DNA from: Pirellulimonas nuda
GTDB taxonomy: Bacteria > Planctomycetota > Planctomycetia > Pirellulales > Lacipirellulaceae
Assembly (NCBI RefSeq): GCF_007750855.1
Contig: NZ_CP036291.1
Coordinates: forward strand, 1,984,001-2,048,000
Length of the DNA stretch: 64,000 nt
Direction of reading: 5' to 3'
The notes under the pieces were generated by a model. That model was given only the letters and a program-made list of their open reading frames with translations. It had not been told where the DNA came from and did no database searches. The position numbers and the translations under genes were made by a program. How positions within the stretch are numbered: the stretch's first letter is position 1; each line of letters starts with the position of its first letter. Below, piece after piece: positions 8,257 to 17,402 of this stretch.

Positions 8257-9849
8257 ATGAGTGAGCTCCACCATGAATGCGGCGTCGCCGCTATCTATCA
8301 CCTGCCGGGGACGCCGCGCAGCCCCCTTTGTCCCTCCCACGGACCGAGCGAGGCGTCTCGGCTGATCCCGCGGATGCTGCTGGACATCCAGAACCGCGGC
8401 CAGCTCTCGGCCGGGATGACCAGCTACGACCCGGACCGCGACGAGCTGCTGGCCACGCACCGCGACCTGGGGAGCGTGACCGAGGCCTTCCGGCTGAGCC
8501 ACCGGGGCAAGGCCGAGGCGTTGATGACCCGCTACGCGGGCCCGGCCGCTATCGGGCACGTCCGCTACGCCACGTGCGGCAAGGACGACCTCAGCTACGC
8601 CCAGCCGTTTGAGTCGCCGCACATCAAGCGGCGCAAGTGGTTCAGCTTCGCCTTCAACGGCCAGCTCGCCAACTTCGCGGAGCTGCGCGATCGGCTGCTG
8701 CGCGAGGCGGACCACCACATCGTACGCGCCACCGACACCGAGGTGCTGATGCACGAGATCGGTCGCGAGATGTCGGGCGACCTGCGGCCCACCCTGCTGG
8801 AGATCATGCGCAACATCGCCAAGCGGATCGACGGCGCCTACAGCCTGGCGCTGGTGAACGCACTCGGAGAGATGATCGTGGCGCGCGACCCGATGGGCAT
8901 CAAGCCTGTTTCGTACGCGTTCGACGGCGCGATGTTCGCCGCGGCCAGCGAGAGCGTGGCGCTGCTAAACCTCGGCTTCGATTCGCATCAGATCTTGTCG
9001 CTGGCGCCGGGCGAGGCGGTCACCGTGACGCCCGAGGGGCTCTCGGTCGATCGGTTCGCGGAGTCGCCGCGTCGGGCCCATTGCTTCTTTGAGTGGATCT
9101 ACTTCGCCAACGTCGCCAGCACGCTGGACGACCGCAGCGTCTACCTAGCGCGCAAGTCGCTGGGAGAAGAGCTGGCCGCGTTGGAAGACCTGCCTATCGA
9201 CGCGGACACGATTGTGGTGCCGGTGCCGGACACCAGCAAGTGCGCCGCAGACGCGATGGCGTTCAAGCTGGGGGTGCCGAGCGTCGAGGGGCTGATGCGG
9301 AACCGCTACGCGGGGCGCACGTTCATCGAGGGGGGCGCCGGCCGGCTCGCCAAGGCGGCCGCCAAGTACACGCCGCTCCGCGAGGTGCTGGAGGGCAAAC
9401 GCGTGCTGCTGGTTGAGGACTCGATCGTCCGGTCAACGACCATGCGGGTGCTGATCGAGAAGCTCCGCTATGTGGGCGGCGCGAAAGAGATCCACGTCCG
9501 CGTCGCCTGCCCGCCGATCGTGGCGCCCTGCTTCTACGGGATCGACATGTCGACCGTGGGAGAGCTGTTCGCGCCCCCCTTCATCGCGCGGCACGGTTCA
9601 GACGTTGGGGGGGACGCCGCGGGGGCGACGTTCGCCGAGATGGCGGCGGAGCTGGGCGCCGACTCGTTGCGCTACCTGCCGATCGCGTCGATCGCGCGGG
9701 CCATCAATCGCCCGAGCGGCGAGCTGTGCCAGGCCTGCATTACCGGCGACTACCCGACGCCGTGCGGCCAGCAACTGTACGAGATCGCGCTCGGCTCGGG
9801 CAGCCCCGAGGCGGGCGGGCAGCGGACCTACGAAGCGGTGCGGGGATAA
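8257..9849 (+). CDS. purF: Amidophosphoribosyltransferase (PurF-type)
   Basis: This 530-residue protein has an N-terminal Ntn glutaminase domain and a C-terminal phosphoribosyltransferase domain. The sequence [14 protein letters not shown] suggests a seven-residue propeptide removed to expose the nucleophile Cys8. The PRTase PRPP loop is [12 protein letters not shown], preceded by [13 protein letters not shown]-terminal cysteines in [15 protein letters not shown] match the iron-sulfur-type PurF of the Bacillus class. It carries out the first committed step of purine synthesis. It is about 40 residues longer than typical, partly from an extra N-terminal loop. A PurF-like paralogue with another role cannot be excluded. 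Confidence 0.88.
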   Translation: MSELHHECGVAAIYHLPGTPRSPLCPSHGPSEASRLIPRMLLDIQNRGQLSAGMTSYDPDRDELLATHRDLGSVTEAFRLSHRGKAEALMTRYAGPAAIGHVRYATCGKDDLSYAQPFESPHIKRRKWFSFAFNGQLANFAELRDRLLREADHHIVRATDTEVLMHEIGREMSGDLRPTLLEIMRNIAKRIDGAYSLALVNALGEMIVARDPMGIKPVSYAFDGAMFAAASESVALLNLGFDSHQILSLAPGEAVTVTPEGLSVDRFAESPRRAHCFFEWIYFANVASTLDDRSVYLARKSLGEELAALEDLPIDADTIVVPVPDTSKCAADAMAFKLGVPSVEGLMRNRYAGRTFIEGGAGRLAKAAAKYTPLREVLEGKRVLLVEDSIVRSTTMRVLIEKLRYVGGAKEIHVRVACPPIVAPCFYGIDMSTVGELFAPPFIARHGSDVGGDAAGATFAEMAAELGADSLRYLPIASIARAINRPSGELCQACITGDYPTPCGQQLYEIALGSGSPEAGGQRTYEAVRG

Positions 9850-9855
9850 TCCGGC

Positions 9856-10995
9856 ATGGCCAAGCGGGCGTTGCGCAAACTGTTCCGGCGGCCACGCATC
9901 CGCCGCAAGGCGTTGCCGGGCGCCCCGCCGGAGCAGGTATCGGTTGAAGACGTCCAGCCGTGCAGCCTGGAGGTGTTTCAGTTCAATCAGGGTTCGTGCA
10001 CAAGGTTCCACCCAGAAACGGTCGAAGAGGTCAAGCCGCTGCTTGGTGAGGGGAAGACCGTGTGGGTCAACGTCGACGGCCTGGGCGACCTGCCCGTCAT
10101 CCGCCAGCTAGCCAAGCTGTTCGGCATCCACCCGCTGGCGGTAGAAGACATCGTCAACGTGCACCAGCGGTCGAAGATCGACGCCTACGAGGGGCTGCTG
10201 TACATTGTCGCGCGCATGGTGCGCCCCAGCGGACCCTTCTTGACCGAGCAGGTGAGCCTGTGCCTGGGGGACGGCTTCCTGGTGACCTTCCTAGAGGACC
10301 CGGGCGACGTGTTCGACTCGGTCCGCTCCCAGCTCAAGCAGCGCGGCAGTTTCCTGCGGAAGCACCCAACCGCCGACGTGCTGGCCTACCGGCTGATCGA
10401 CGCCTCGGTGGATAGTTACTACCCGCTGCTGGAGGCGCTGGGCGATCGCTTGGACGGGCTCGAGGAGCAGCTCACCGGCAGCCCGGCGAGGGATTTCATC
10501 GCAGAGGTCCACCACCTGCGCGCCGAAATGCTGCTCGCCCGTCGGGCGATCTGGCCCCACCGCGAGATGGTCAATTCCATGCTCCGCGACGCGAACCCGC
10601 TGGTCTCCGACACCACGCGCACGTTCTTGCGCGACGTGTACGACCACACGGTGCATCTTATTGACCACGTAGAAACCTACCGCGAACTTTGCAGCGACGT
10701 CCGCGACCAGTACATGACCGCCGTCAGCAACCGGCTGAACGAGATCATGAAGGTGCTGACGGTGATCTCGACGATCTTCCTGCCGCTGTCGTTCATCGCC
10801 AGCCTGTACGGCATGAACTTCAACACCGAGAAGAGCGGCTGGAACATGCCGGAGCTGAGCTGGCGGTTCGGCTACCCGTTCGTGCTGGGGGTGATGAGCG
10901 TGATCGCGGCGGGGATGCTGTGGAAGTTCTTCCGGATGGGGTGGCTAACCACCAGCGACGGATCTGTGGAGGGCGGGGAACAGAATGGTTCGTAG
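9856..10995 (+). CDS. corA: CorA-family magnesium/cobalt transporter
   Basis: This 379-residue protein has a large cytoplasmic N-terminal funnel domain and two C-terminal transmembrane helices. The first helix ends in the invariant YGMNF motif (Gly-Met-Asn at about residues 319-321), the ion-selectivity loop of CorA. The second helix is roughly FVLGVMSVIAAGMLWKFF. It starts 6 bases after purF ends, so the two are probably co-transcribed. Family members form pentameric Mg2+ channels in the inner membrane. Confidence 0.94.
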   Translation: MAKRALRKLFRRPRIRRKALPGAPPEQVSVEDVQPCSLEVFQFNQGSCTRFHPETVEEVKPLLGEGKTVWVNVDGLGDLPVIRQLAKLFGIHPLAVEDIVNVHQRSKIDAYEGLLYIVARMVRPSGPFLTEQVSLCLGDGFLVTFLEDPGDVFDSVRSQLKQRGSFLRKHPTADVLAYRLIDASVDSYYPLLEALGDRLDGLEEQLTGSPARDFIAEVHHLRAEMLLARRAIWPHREMVNSMLRDANPLVSDTTRTFLRDVYDHTVHLIDHVETYRELCSDVRDQYMTAVSNRLNEIMKVLTVISTIFLPLSFIASLYGMNFNTEKSGWNMPELSWRFGYPFVLGVMSVIAAGMLWKFFRMGWLTTSDGSVEGGEQNGS

Positions 10996-11050
10996 CGGAA
11001 AATGGTTCCTTCGCCCCACAACGGTTGTAGAATGTAGGAAGGAGATCGCT

Positions 11051-11662
11051 ATGGACACGCTGATTCTGGACGAGATGCTTTCCGAGCAGATACGACAGGA
11101 ACGCGCCGATCGAGGCGCCGACCGCTGGGACGAGGTCTGGGACGGGGTCTACATCATGGCGCCGCTGCCGAATATTGAGCATCAAGACTTGGTCAGTCGG
11201 CTCACGTCTGCCCTCCTGGATGGGCTGACGTTTGCAGACGACTCTCGGGTCTTTGCGGGGGTGAATGTCAGCGATCGACTTGACGATTGGAAGTCAAACT
11301 ACCGCTGTCCCGACGTCGCTGTGTTTCTGCCCGAGTCCAAAGCCATGGACAAGGAATCTTTTTTTCACGGAGGGCCCGATTTCGCCGTCGAGGTGGTGAG
11401 CCCGCGCGACCGATCTCGTGAGAAGCTGGACTTCTACGCGTCGGTTGGCACGACGGAGCTGCTGATCGTCGATCGAAACCCGTGGGCGCTTGAGCTGTGG
11501 CGACTGAGCGAAGACGAACTCCGCTGTACCGGGTCGGCACGGATCGACGATGGCGAACTTTCGAGCACGGTCATCCCATTCGCCTTCTCGCTGGAACTCG
11601 GAATGAAGCGAGCGGGGATCAAGGTTCGACAGACGGCCGATGGCCGATCGTGGAACGCTTGA
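11051..11662 (+). CDS. Uma2-family PD-(D/E)XK endonuclease-like protein
   Basis: This 203-residue protein matches the Uma2 family (DUF820), which is abundant in planctomycetes and cyanobacteria. It shows RCPDVAVFLPE and, further on, FAVEVVSPRDRSREK, the core acidic and lysine residues of the nuclease fold. A strong ribosome site, GGAAGGAGAT, sits just before the ATG at 11051. Biochemical function of most Uma2 proteins is unknown; a nuclease fold does not prove nuclease activity. It converges on the radical SAM gene. Confidence 0.88.
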   Translation: MDTLILDEMLSEQIRQERADRGADRWDEVWDGVYIMAPLPNIEHQDLVSRLTSALLDGLTFADDSRVFAGVNVSDRLDDWKSNYRCPDVAVFLPESKAMDKESFFHGGPDFAVEVVSPRDRSREKLDFYASVGTTELLIVDRNPWALELWRLSEDELRCTGSARIDDGELSSTVIPFAFSLELGMKRAGIKVRQTADGRSWNA

Positions 11663-11681
11663 ACCGACGATAATCCGAGTC

Positions 11682-13013
11682 CTACGTGTACCGCACCCCC
11701 TGGTGCTCCGCCTCGAAGAACGCCGGGAGCAGCGCGTCGACCCGCAGCAGGCCGGTGCGTGTGAGTGAGATTTCGTCTTGTGCCAAGCTCAGCAGGTGGT
11801 TCTGCTCGTACTCCACCCATGCATCTTTCCAGTGATCGACGATGTCGACGCCGAACTTCTCCTCGAAGTAGCTCGGCGTGATCCGGCCCTTCTTGAGCTG
11901 CAGGATCATCTCCCGCACCAGCGCTTGATGCGTCGTCAGGGTTAACGCCCGGCCTAGCGGCAGCCGGCTGTTCTCGGGGTTCTCTGCGTCTAGTGCGCCG
12001 CAGTAGTCGTCCCACTCCGGCTTGTTTTGGTAGTGGACGCCCGAGACGTGACCGAAGCTGGCGATGCCGGTGGCCAGCAGGTCGCTGCCCCGCCACAGGT
12101 TGTCGCGGTAGCTGAACTTCACGTCCTTCGACTTGACTAAGGTGTAGGCGCTGGAGACGGAGTAGCCGTTGGCGCGGAACTGGTCGAACGCCCAGTCGAC
12201 CCAGCCTCGCTTGGTGGGCCAGTCGGCGACCGGGGTCTCGATCTCGCCCCCCAGGATGTCCTTCGAGTAGACCGTGTTGAACGGGAGCTCCATCTGATAG
12301 ATGGTGACGCTGTCCGGGGCGAATTCGAGCGCCTTGCGCACCGTATCCTGCCACTTGGCGTCGGTGTCGCCCACCATGCCGGCGATCAGGTCGATGTTCA
12401 CGCTGTCGAACCCGGCCGCTTGGATCCAGGGCCACACCTTGTAGATCTCGGGCGACTGGTGGGCGCGGCCGTTCTGCTCCAAGATCTCGTCGTCGAAGTG
12501 CTCGACCCCTAGGCTGAGCCGTGTGACTCCGATCTCCTTGAGCGTGCCGACCTTCGCCTCGCTGAGCGTGCCGGGCTCGCACTCGAAGGTCACCTCTTCT
12601 GCCTCGTCCCACGAGACGCTTGCCTTCAGCCTGTCGACCAAGCGGAGCAGCTGCCGGCTCGAGAGGAACGAGGGCGTCCCGCCGCCGAAGTAGACAAACC
12701 GGAAGGGCCTGCCCCCCATCACCGGGAGCTGGCTCACCAGCTCGATCTCTCGGGACAGTGCGGCGCAGTACTGCTCGACCTGGCTGGCCTGCTTGTCCGT
12801 GAAGACCTTGAAGTAGCAGAACTTGCACCGCTTCCGGCAGAAGGGGATGTGCAGGTAGAGCCCCAGCGGGGTCGGGCCGTCGGGCCCCACGACGGGCGGC
12901 GCGGCCATCGCCCGCTCGACCTCGCCCACGTTCTCCGCAGACCACTGCGAGAACGGCGGATAGTTGCTGATGAAGTAGCTGCCAACGTCGGTCTTGATCG
13001 CTTCGCTTGTCAT
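11682..13013 (-). CDS. HemW/coproporphyrinogen-oxidase-like radical SAM protein
   Basis: This 443-residue protein has the radical SAM cluster motif CRKRCKFC (CX3CX2C) after LYLHIPF, and the SAM-contacting YFGGGTPSFLSS. The C-terminal part resembles the HemN/HemW accessory domain. Family members are oxygen-independent coproporphyrinogen oxidases or heme chaperones, but many paralogues have other roles. Here it ends a minus-strand cluster with an adenylating enzyme, an aldehyde-dehydrogenase-like reductase, an alcohol dehydrogenase and a beta-propeller. That makes a pathway-specific role more likely than heme synthesis; this is inference. A solo arm of the TIR repeat lies just before its start codon. 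Confidence 0.85.
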   Translation of the reverse strand: MTSEAIKTDVGSYFISNYPPFSQWSAENVGEVERAMAAPPVVGPDGPTPLGLYLHIPFCRKRCKFCYFKVFTDKQASQVEQYCAALSREIELVSQLPVMGGRPFRFVYFGGGTPSFLSSRQLLRLVDRLKASVSWDEAEEVTFECEPGTLSEAKVGTLKEIGVTRLSLGVEHFDDEILEQNGRAHQSPEIYKVWPWIQAAGFDSVNIDLIAGMVGDTDAKWQDTVRKALEFAPDSVTIYQMELPFNTVYSKDILGGEIETPVADWPTKRGWVDWAFDQFRANGYSVSSAYTLVKSKDVKFSYRDNLWRGSDLLATGIASFGHVSGVHYQNKPEWDDYCGALDAENPENSRLPLGRALTLTTHQALVREMILQLKKGRITPSYFEEKFGVDIVDHWKDAWVEYEQNHLLSLAQDEISLTRTGLLRVDALLPAFFEAEHQGVRYT

Positions 13014-13024
13014 GCTGAGATTAT

Positions 13025-13054
13025 AACCGCAGAAGGACGCGTATGAACGCGGAT
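13025..13054. repeat. Solo, degenerate arm of the GGAACCGCCGAT repeat
   Basis: The 30 bases AACCGCAGAAGGACGCGTAT (and the next ten) resemble the terminal inverted repeats of the elements at 15383-15502 and 16950-17399. Only one arm is visible here, 12 bases upstream of the radical SAM start codon, so it may be a remnant. Confidence 0.55.
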
Positions 13055-13078
13055 AGAAGTCGAACGCGCTAGGTCAAT

Positions 13079-13102
13079 AGCTGCCGAGCTACGCCTCGGC
13101 GC
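13079..13102. repeat. Short hairpin repeat, GCCGAG/CTCGGC form
   Basis: The sequence agctgccgagctacgcctcg (then gcgc) forms a small hairpin. It matches, in inverted orientation, 18603-18626 at about 22 of 24 positions. It is related to the GCCGAC family at 1563 and 3033. It lies between the radical SAM and beta-propeller genes. Confidence 0.6.
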
Positions 13103-13120
13103 GCCGCTGTTTGAACGCAA

Positions 13121-14272
13121 CTAGTCTTTCACGCCAAAGCAATACAGCGTGCCGTCGGTGTTGGGAATGAGGATCTTTCCGTCAACCACCGCGGGCGACG
13201 CCTTGAAGCCTCCCCCCGCGTCGTACTCCCACACCTGGTCGCCCGTCTTGGCGTCCAGCAGCATCAGCCGGCCGCGGGTGGTGGCGGCGATCACGCGGTC
13301 GCCGGCGATCACCGGCGAGCTCTCGACCCCGCTCCGAGTAGCGTGCTCCCAGAGGGGCTCGCCGTCTAAGCCCAGCGCCAGCACCGCCTTGCCCTGGCTG
13401 CCGTAGGTAACGAAGCGATCGTCGACCGCGGCGGCCGAGCGGATCGACTGGCTGCGGCGGCGGTCGCGGTAGGTCCAGGCGACCTGCGGCGCGCCCCCCT
13501 TGGTCTGGATCGCGTAAAAGGTCCCGCTCTCGGCGCCAAAGTACGCGACGCCGTCGCGGATCGCGGCGGTGCTGCCGGTGGGGCCGCCGATCTCCACGGC
13601 GCCGACTTCCTGCCCCGTCGAGGCGTCGATCGTGTGCAGCTTGCCGTCGCATCCGGCCAGCAGCGCGTTGCCCTCCACCACGGTAGGCGAGCAACGCAGC
13701 GGGGCGTCGATCGAGAACCGCCAGGCCTCTTTGCCGCTCTCGAGGTCGAACGCGTATAGCGAGCCCCCTTCGGTCGTAATCAGCACTGCGCCTTGATAGA
13801 AAGCCGGGCCCGCGTAGACCTCGCTCTCGACGTTGGCGTCCCACAGGGTCTCGCCGTCGGTGGTCCGCAGGCAGCGGACGGCGCCGTTAAAGTCGCCGGC
13901 CACTAGGCGATCCCCTTGAACGCTCGCGGCGGAGAGGAAGCCGGTATCTTCAAACGACTGCTTCCACACCGGTTCCCCGTCGGACAGCCGCACCGCGTGG
14001 AACGTGCCGTCGGCGTCGCCCAGGAAGACGACGCCTCCCGCGACGACGGGCGTCCCCTCGAAAGCGGAGTCTTCGGCCCGATACTTCCAGAGCAGCTCGG
14101 GCCGGTCTGCGATCTCGGAGCGAGCAACGCCGCTCGCGGACGCATCGCCACGCGACAGGGGCCAATCTTCGGCCCGCGCGGTAAGGGGCGCCGCGGCGAC
14201 CAAGAGCAACGCCAGCGCACAGGCCAGCAGTCGCCGCTCAGAAGGCCGCTTCGTAGAGTTCCAAGTAGTCAT
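13121..14272 (-). CDS. Exported PQQ-like beta-propeller protein
   Basis: This 383-residue protein has a basic N-terminus and a hydrophobic signal segment (about residues 15-33, LLACALALLLVAAAPLTARA) followed by EDWPLSRGD. Seven or so propeller blades follow with repeated G-VVAGGVVFLGD-type strands and W-x-Y turns. It is therefore periplasmic. Its start overlaps the end of the iron-dependent alcohol dehydrogenase by 35 bases, implying translational coupling and a shared role. It could be a quinoprotein electron acceptor for that pathway or a scaffold; catalytic residues cannot be verified by eye. Confidence 0.88.
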   Translation of the reverse strand: MTTWNSTKRPSERRLLACALALLLVAAAPLTARAEDWPLSRGDASASGVARSEIADRPELLWKYRAEDSAFEGTPVVAGGVVFLGDADGTFHAVRLSDGEPVWKQSFEDTGFLSAASVQGDRLVAGDFNGAVRCLRTTDGETLWDANVESEVYAGPAFYQGAVLITTEGGSLYAFDLESGKEAWRFSIDAPLRCSPTVVEGNALLAGCDGKLHTIDASTGQEVGAVEIGGPTGSTAAIRDGVAYFGAESGTFYAIQTKGGAPQVAWTYRDRRRSQSIRSAAAVDDRFVTYGSQGKAVLALGLDGEPLWEHATRSGVESSPVIAGDRVIAATTRGRLMLLDAKTGDQVWEYDAGGGFKASPAVVDGKILIPNTDGTLYCFGVKD

Positions 14273-15380
14273 GTTCGCTCATCTCTACCGGGTTAAAGGC
14301 GCCGGTCCACTGCTTCGCGGCCTCTGCGGCAAGCTGCGGCAGCCGGTTCCGGTCGACCCCGCACTCCGACAGTCTACCCGCTAGGCCCGCGCGTTGCGCA
14401 AGCCGGCCCAGGTACTCGGCCAGCGCCACTACGGGCTCGCTGGCGTCTTCGCCGAGCTCGGCGACCAGTTCTGCGTACGCCAGCACGGCGCCGGCGTCGC
14501 GGCCGTTGTGGCGGACGATCTGCGGCAGCATTAGCGCCACCGCCTCGCCGTGCACGGTGTCAAAATTGGCGGTTAGCGGGTTGGCCAGCGCGTGGGCACC
14601 CCCGAGCATAGAGTTTTCGATCGCCAGCCCCGCAAAACAAGCCCCTTGCTGCATCCAGCCGCGGGCGACGAGGTCGGCCGGGTCGGCCAGCACCCGCTCA
14701 AAACCCCCGGTCAGCAGCCGCCATGCCTCGCGGCTAAACGCCATGGACATCTGGTTGCGTTTCTTGGTGACCAGCGTCTCCACGGCGTGGCTGATGGCGT
14801 CGAACCCCGAGAGCGCCGTGACGCGTGGGGGCTGCGTCTGCGTGAGCTGGGGGTCGAGTAGCGCGATGCGGAAGGCCGCCCGCTTGTCGCCGCACGCCAT
14901 CTTGACGTGGGTCTGGGCGTCGGAGATCAGCGCAAAGGACTGCGCCTCGCTGCCGGTGCCGGCGGTGGTCGGCACGGCGATCATCGGCAGCAGATCGGCC
15001 GTGGCCTTGCCGACGCCCCAATAGTCCTGCATCCGCCCGCCGCAGGAGTAGAGGAAATTGATCCCCTTGGCGCAGTCCATGCTGCTGCCGCCGCCGATGG
15101 CGACGATCAGCTCGGGCCGAAAGTCGCGGGCCACCGTGAGGCCGGCGTCGACGTGGTCGGTCGTCGGGTTCTCGCGCAGGCCGTCGAATACTTGGGCATC
15201 GAAGCCCTCCGACACGAGCGCCTCGATCCCCCGCTGCGTGTGGCCGGCCTTCTCGATACCCGGGTCGGAAACAACAAGCACCCGATTGCCGCCGATCGAC
15301 TTCGCAAGAGCCCCCAACTCCGCCACCCGGCCGGGGCCGAAGACGATGCGGGTCGGGCAATGAAAATCGAAGGAAACCAT
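14238..15380 (-). CDS. Iron-containing alcohol dehydrogenase (group III)
   Basis: This 380-residue protein has an N-terminal NAD(P)-binding domain with VAIGGGSSMDCAKG, and PTTAGTGSEA. The C-terminal metal domain has ligands within GFDAISHAVE, GGAHALANP and TVHGEAVAL. The family interconverts aldehydes and alcohols using Fe2+ and NAD(P)H. Its gene follows an aldehyde-dehydrogenase-like reductase, from which it is separated by a small inverted-repeat element at 15383-15502. That element occupies the place where the ribosome site should be, so translation initiation may have been altered. Substrate unknown; a primary alcohol or aldehyde made by the neighbours is likely. Confidence 0.92.
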   Translation of the reverse strand: MVSFDFHCPTRIVFGPGRVAELGALAKSIGGNRVLVVSDPGIEKAGHTQRGIEALVSEGFDAQVFDGLRENPTTDHVDAGLTVARDFRPELIVAIGGGSSMDCAKGINFLYSCGGRMQDYWGVGKATADLLPMIAVPTTAGTGSEAQSFALISDAQTHVKMACGDKRAAFRIALLDPQLTQTQPPRVTALSGFDAISHAVETLVTKKRNQMSMAFSREAWRLLTGGFERVLADPADLVARGWMQQGACFAGLAIENSMLGGAHALANPLTANFDTVHGEAVALMLPQIVRHNGRDAGAVLAYAELVAELGEDASEPVVALAEYLGRLAQRAGLAGRLSECGVDRNRLPQLAAEAAKQWTGAFNPVEMSEHDYLELYEAAF

Positions 15381-15382
15381 TG

Positions 15383-15502
15383 GGAACCGCCGATAGACGC
15401 AGATAAACGCCGATGAAACTACGGAAGCATTGAGCGATCACGAAGCAGAGTAAATGCGGATAGATACTCTATCTGCGTTCATCCGCGTCCATCGGCGGTT
15501 CC
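15383..15502. mobile_element. 120-bp miniature element with GGAACCGCCGAT terminal inverted repeats
   Basis: The left arm begins GGAACCGCCGATAGACGCAG at 15383, and the right arm is its inverted copy ending at 15502. The 32-base arms match at about 28 positions. The interior of about 55 bases has no gene. The same arms flank the gene-bearing element at 16950-17399, so this looks like a non-autonomous, MITE-like relative. It fills the gap between the alcohol dehydrogenase start (15380) and the reductase stop (15510). Confidence 0.7.
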
Positions 15503-15509
15503 TGTTCCC

Positions 15510-16928
15510 TTAGGCCAATTGAATCGCCCGGCTGCGGTACAGAAACTCGATCAGGTTCCCTTCGTGCGGCTGCAGCCAGTCGAGCTTGGGCGTGGGGATC
15601 GCCCCCAGGTTCAGCCGGTCGATGTCGACCGAGCCGATCAGGTCGCGGCGGAACGCCTCGTCGCCCGTGATAGCGGTGCAGACCAGCGTCGGGCCGATGG
15701 CGCTGAGCATCTTCTCTTGCGGGCACTCAACCACGCTGACCGCGGGGAACATGTACTCCTTGTTCGCCGCGGGGGCCTCGGGGCTGGCGCAGTGCAGCAC
15801 CACCGGCCGCAGGTAGGCCACCGGCGGCTTCTCGACCAAGCGGTCGCCGTAGCCGGCGGTCACGTGGGTCGTTTGCGGGTCGTCGATGTCGCGCTCCATT
15901 GCCTTCCAGATCGACGCGGCGGCGCCCTCGATCGTGAACGCGGCGAGTTGGGCGTTCTCGTCGTCCGGCGGCAGCACCTCGACCGGGCCGAGCTTCTCGG
16001 CGAGCGCCTTGGCGATCTCTTTCGTGTGCCGCGAGGCGTAGATGCTGCTGACGTTGATGCAGCTCCGGCCGCCGTTGCGCAGGGCGCTGTCGGCGAGCAG
16101 GTCGATGTGCTGCTCCCACTGATCGGCGCAATCGTCGCCGAACAGGATCTTGCTGAACCCGGGCCCGTGGACCTGGACACCAGGGTTGCCGGAGTACTGC
16201 TGCACGGTCTGAGGCCCGCCGAAGATCATGCTCCGCCGGCAACTGGCGAGGATGGCGCCTCCGATGTCGCCCCCGGCGCCCGGGTAGAGGCAGAACGCTT
16301 CGCGTGGGATCCCTGCCTCGACCATCGCGGCAAACACCCGGTAGGGCGTCCACGGCTCGCTGCTGCCGGGCTTGAGCACCAGACCCATTTGCAGCGCGAT
16401 CACCGGCAGCCACAGCGTGTGCACGCCGGGCGAGTTCGAGGGGAGCACCGCGCCGAGCGCGTCGCACTGCGCCTGGTAGCTAACGGTCACCCCGCGGCCT
16501 TCTTCCCCATAGCCTCGGGCGAGGATGTTCAGATCGAGCCCGCGGGTTAGGCAGTCGAGGATTTGGTCGATGTTCTTCAGCACGAACGCGTTCTTAACGA
16601 CGTTCGCCTTGCACATCGAAACCGGCATGCCGGTGGTGGCCGATTGCTGCTGGATGAAGTCGTCCGGCGATTGTTGAGAGTCGCCCACCGTGAGCGTCCC
16701 CGTCTCAAACAACTCCCCCGCACGCTTGCACGCGGCGATCAGCTCCGACGGCGACATTGCTTGCAGGGCGCGGCGGGCGTTCTTCGCCTTCTTCGCATCG
16801 CGGCGGATGATCCCCGAACCAACGGTGTGCACCTTCGCTACCGGCTCGCCGGTGTAGAAGTGATTGACCTGGTCGATCTCGAGGGACTCGTAGGGCTCGC
16901 CCCAACGGATAGCGGGTAGGGTGATCAT
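15510..16928 (-). CDS. Aldehyde-dehydrogenase-superfamily acyl reductase (LuxC-like role inferred)
   Basis: This 472-residue protein has the aldehyde dehydrogenase fold, with a nucleophile Cys in NGGRSCINVSSIYA, and GAVLPSNSPGVHTLWLPV with LKPGSSEPWTP in the nucleotide-binding part. It lacks an obvious classic NAD(P) G-x-T-x-x-G pattern, as in LuxC-type acyl reductases. Placed between a LuxE/phenylacetyl-ligase-like enzyme and an alcohol dehydrogenase, it most likely reduces an activated acyl group to the aldehyde. The ATG at 16928 is the first in frame. Alternative reading: an ordinary aldehyde dehydrogenase working in the oxidative direction. Confidence 0.8.
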   Translation of the reverse strand: MITLPAIRWGEPYESLEIDQVNHFYTGEPVAKVHTVGSGIIRRDAKKAKNARRALQAMSPSELIAACKRAGELFETGTLTVGDSQQSPDDFIQQQSATTGMPVSMCKANVVKNAFVLKNIDQILDCLTRGLDLNILARGYGEEGRGVTVSYQAQCDALGAVLPSNSPGVHTLWLPVIALQMGLVLKPGSSEPWTPYRVFAAMVEAGIPREAFCLYPGAGGDIGGAILASCRRSMIFGGPQTVQQYSGNPGVQVHGPGFSKILFGDDCADQWEQHIDLLADSALRNGGRSCINVSSIYASRHTKEIAKALAEKLGPVEVLPPDDENAQLAAFTIEGAAASIWKAMERDIDDPQTTHVTAGYGDRLVEKPPVAYLRPVVLHCASPEAPAANKEYMFPAVSVVECPQEKMLSAIGPTLVCTAITGDEAFRRDLIGSVDIDRLNLGAIPTPKLDWLQPHEGNLIEFLYRSRAIQLA

Positions 16929-16949
16929 GAGTGGTGCTGAAGAAAGTTA

Positions 16950-17399
16950 GGAACCGCCGATAGACGCGGATGAACGCCGATGATCTTCTTTCATGGCGCC
17001 TAGAAGTTGAGGACGACACGCTTCACTTCGATCCTGCTACGGGCGAAATTGAGCAAGAGGCAGGTAGTCAGACCGGTGGCTTTGAGGTAGTTCAAGCATT
17101 GAGCCTGGTGGATGTCATCGAGTGATTTTGCAACCTTGAGCTCGATGACCACAAGGTTCTGCACAATCAGGTCAGCCACATACTGCCCAACCAAGACGCC
17201 ATCGTACCAGACATCAATTGGTCGTTGTTGCTCCACCCCAAGCCCGCGTTTTCGGAGCTCATGGGCCAGCGCATTCTCGTAAACCTTTTCCAGAAAACCG
17301 GCGCCGAGCGAATTCGCAACGGCATGGGCAGCGCCAATGATCTGCTCAGTCACAGCATCAATCTTCAATCGGCGTTCATCCGCGTCCATCGGCGGTTCC
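16950..17399. mobile_element. 450-bp inverted-repeat cassette carrying a GxxExxY gene
   Basis: Both ends are nearly perfect 32-base inverted repeats (31 of 32 matching): left GGAACCGCCGATAGACGCGG from 16950, right the inverted copy ending at 17399. The interior is almost exactly one gene, whose first codons are part of the right repeat. Base composition is visibly less GC-rich than its neighbours. It separates two genes of one apparent operon. No transposase and no clear target duplication were seen, so the mechanism of movement is unknown. Confidence 0.7.
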
Positions 17400-17401
17400 A
17401 T
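17000..17401 (-). CDS. GxxExxY protein, PD-(D/E)XK nuclease-like
   Basis: This 133-residue protein has the family-defining motif GAGFLEKVYENAL near residues 33-45, followed by VADLIVQNLVVIELKVAKS, which supplies the D...ExK residues of the PD-(D/E)XK fold. Function of the family is unknown. The N-terminus MEPPMDADERR is encoded by the terminal repeat of the surrounding element; a later ATG at 17389 is an alternative start. It is wedged between the LuxE-like gene, whose stop is 2 bases before it, and the reductase gene. It is probably not part of their pathway but a passenger of the repeat element. Confidence 0.85.
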   Translation of the reverse strand: MEPPMDADERRLKIDAVTEQIIGAAHAVANSLGAGFLEKVYENALAHELRKRGLGVEQQRPIDVWYDGVLVGQYVADLIVQNLVVIELKVAKSLDDIHQAQCLNYLKATGLTTCLLLNFARSRIEVKRVVLNF

Positions 17402-17402
17402 A

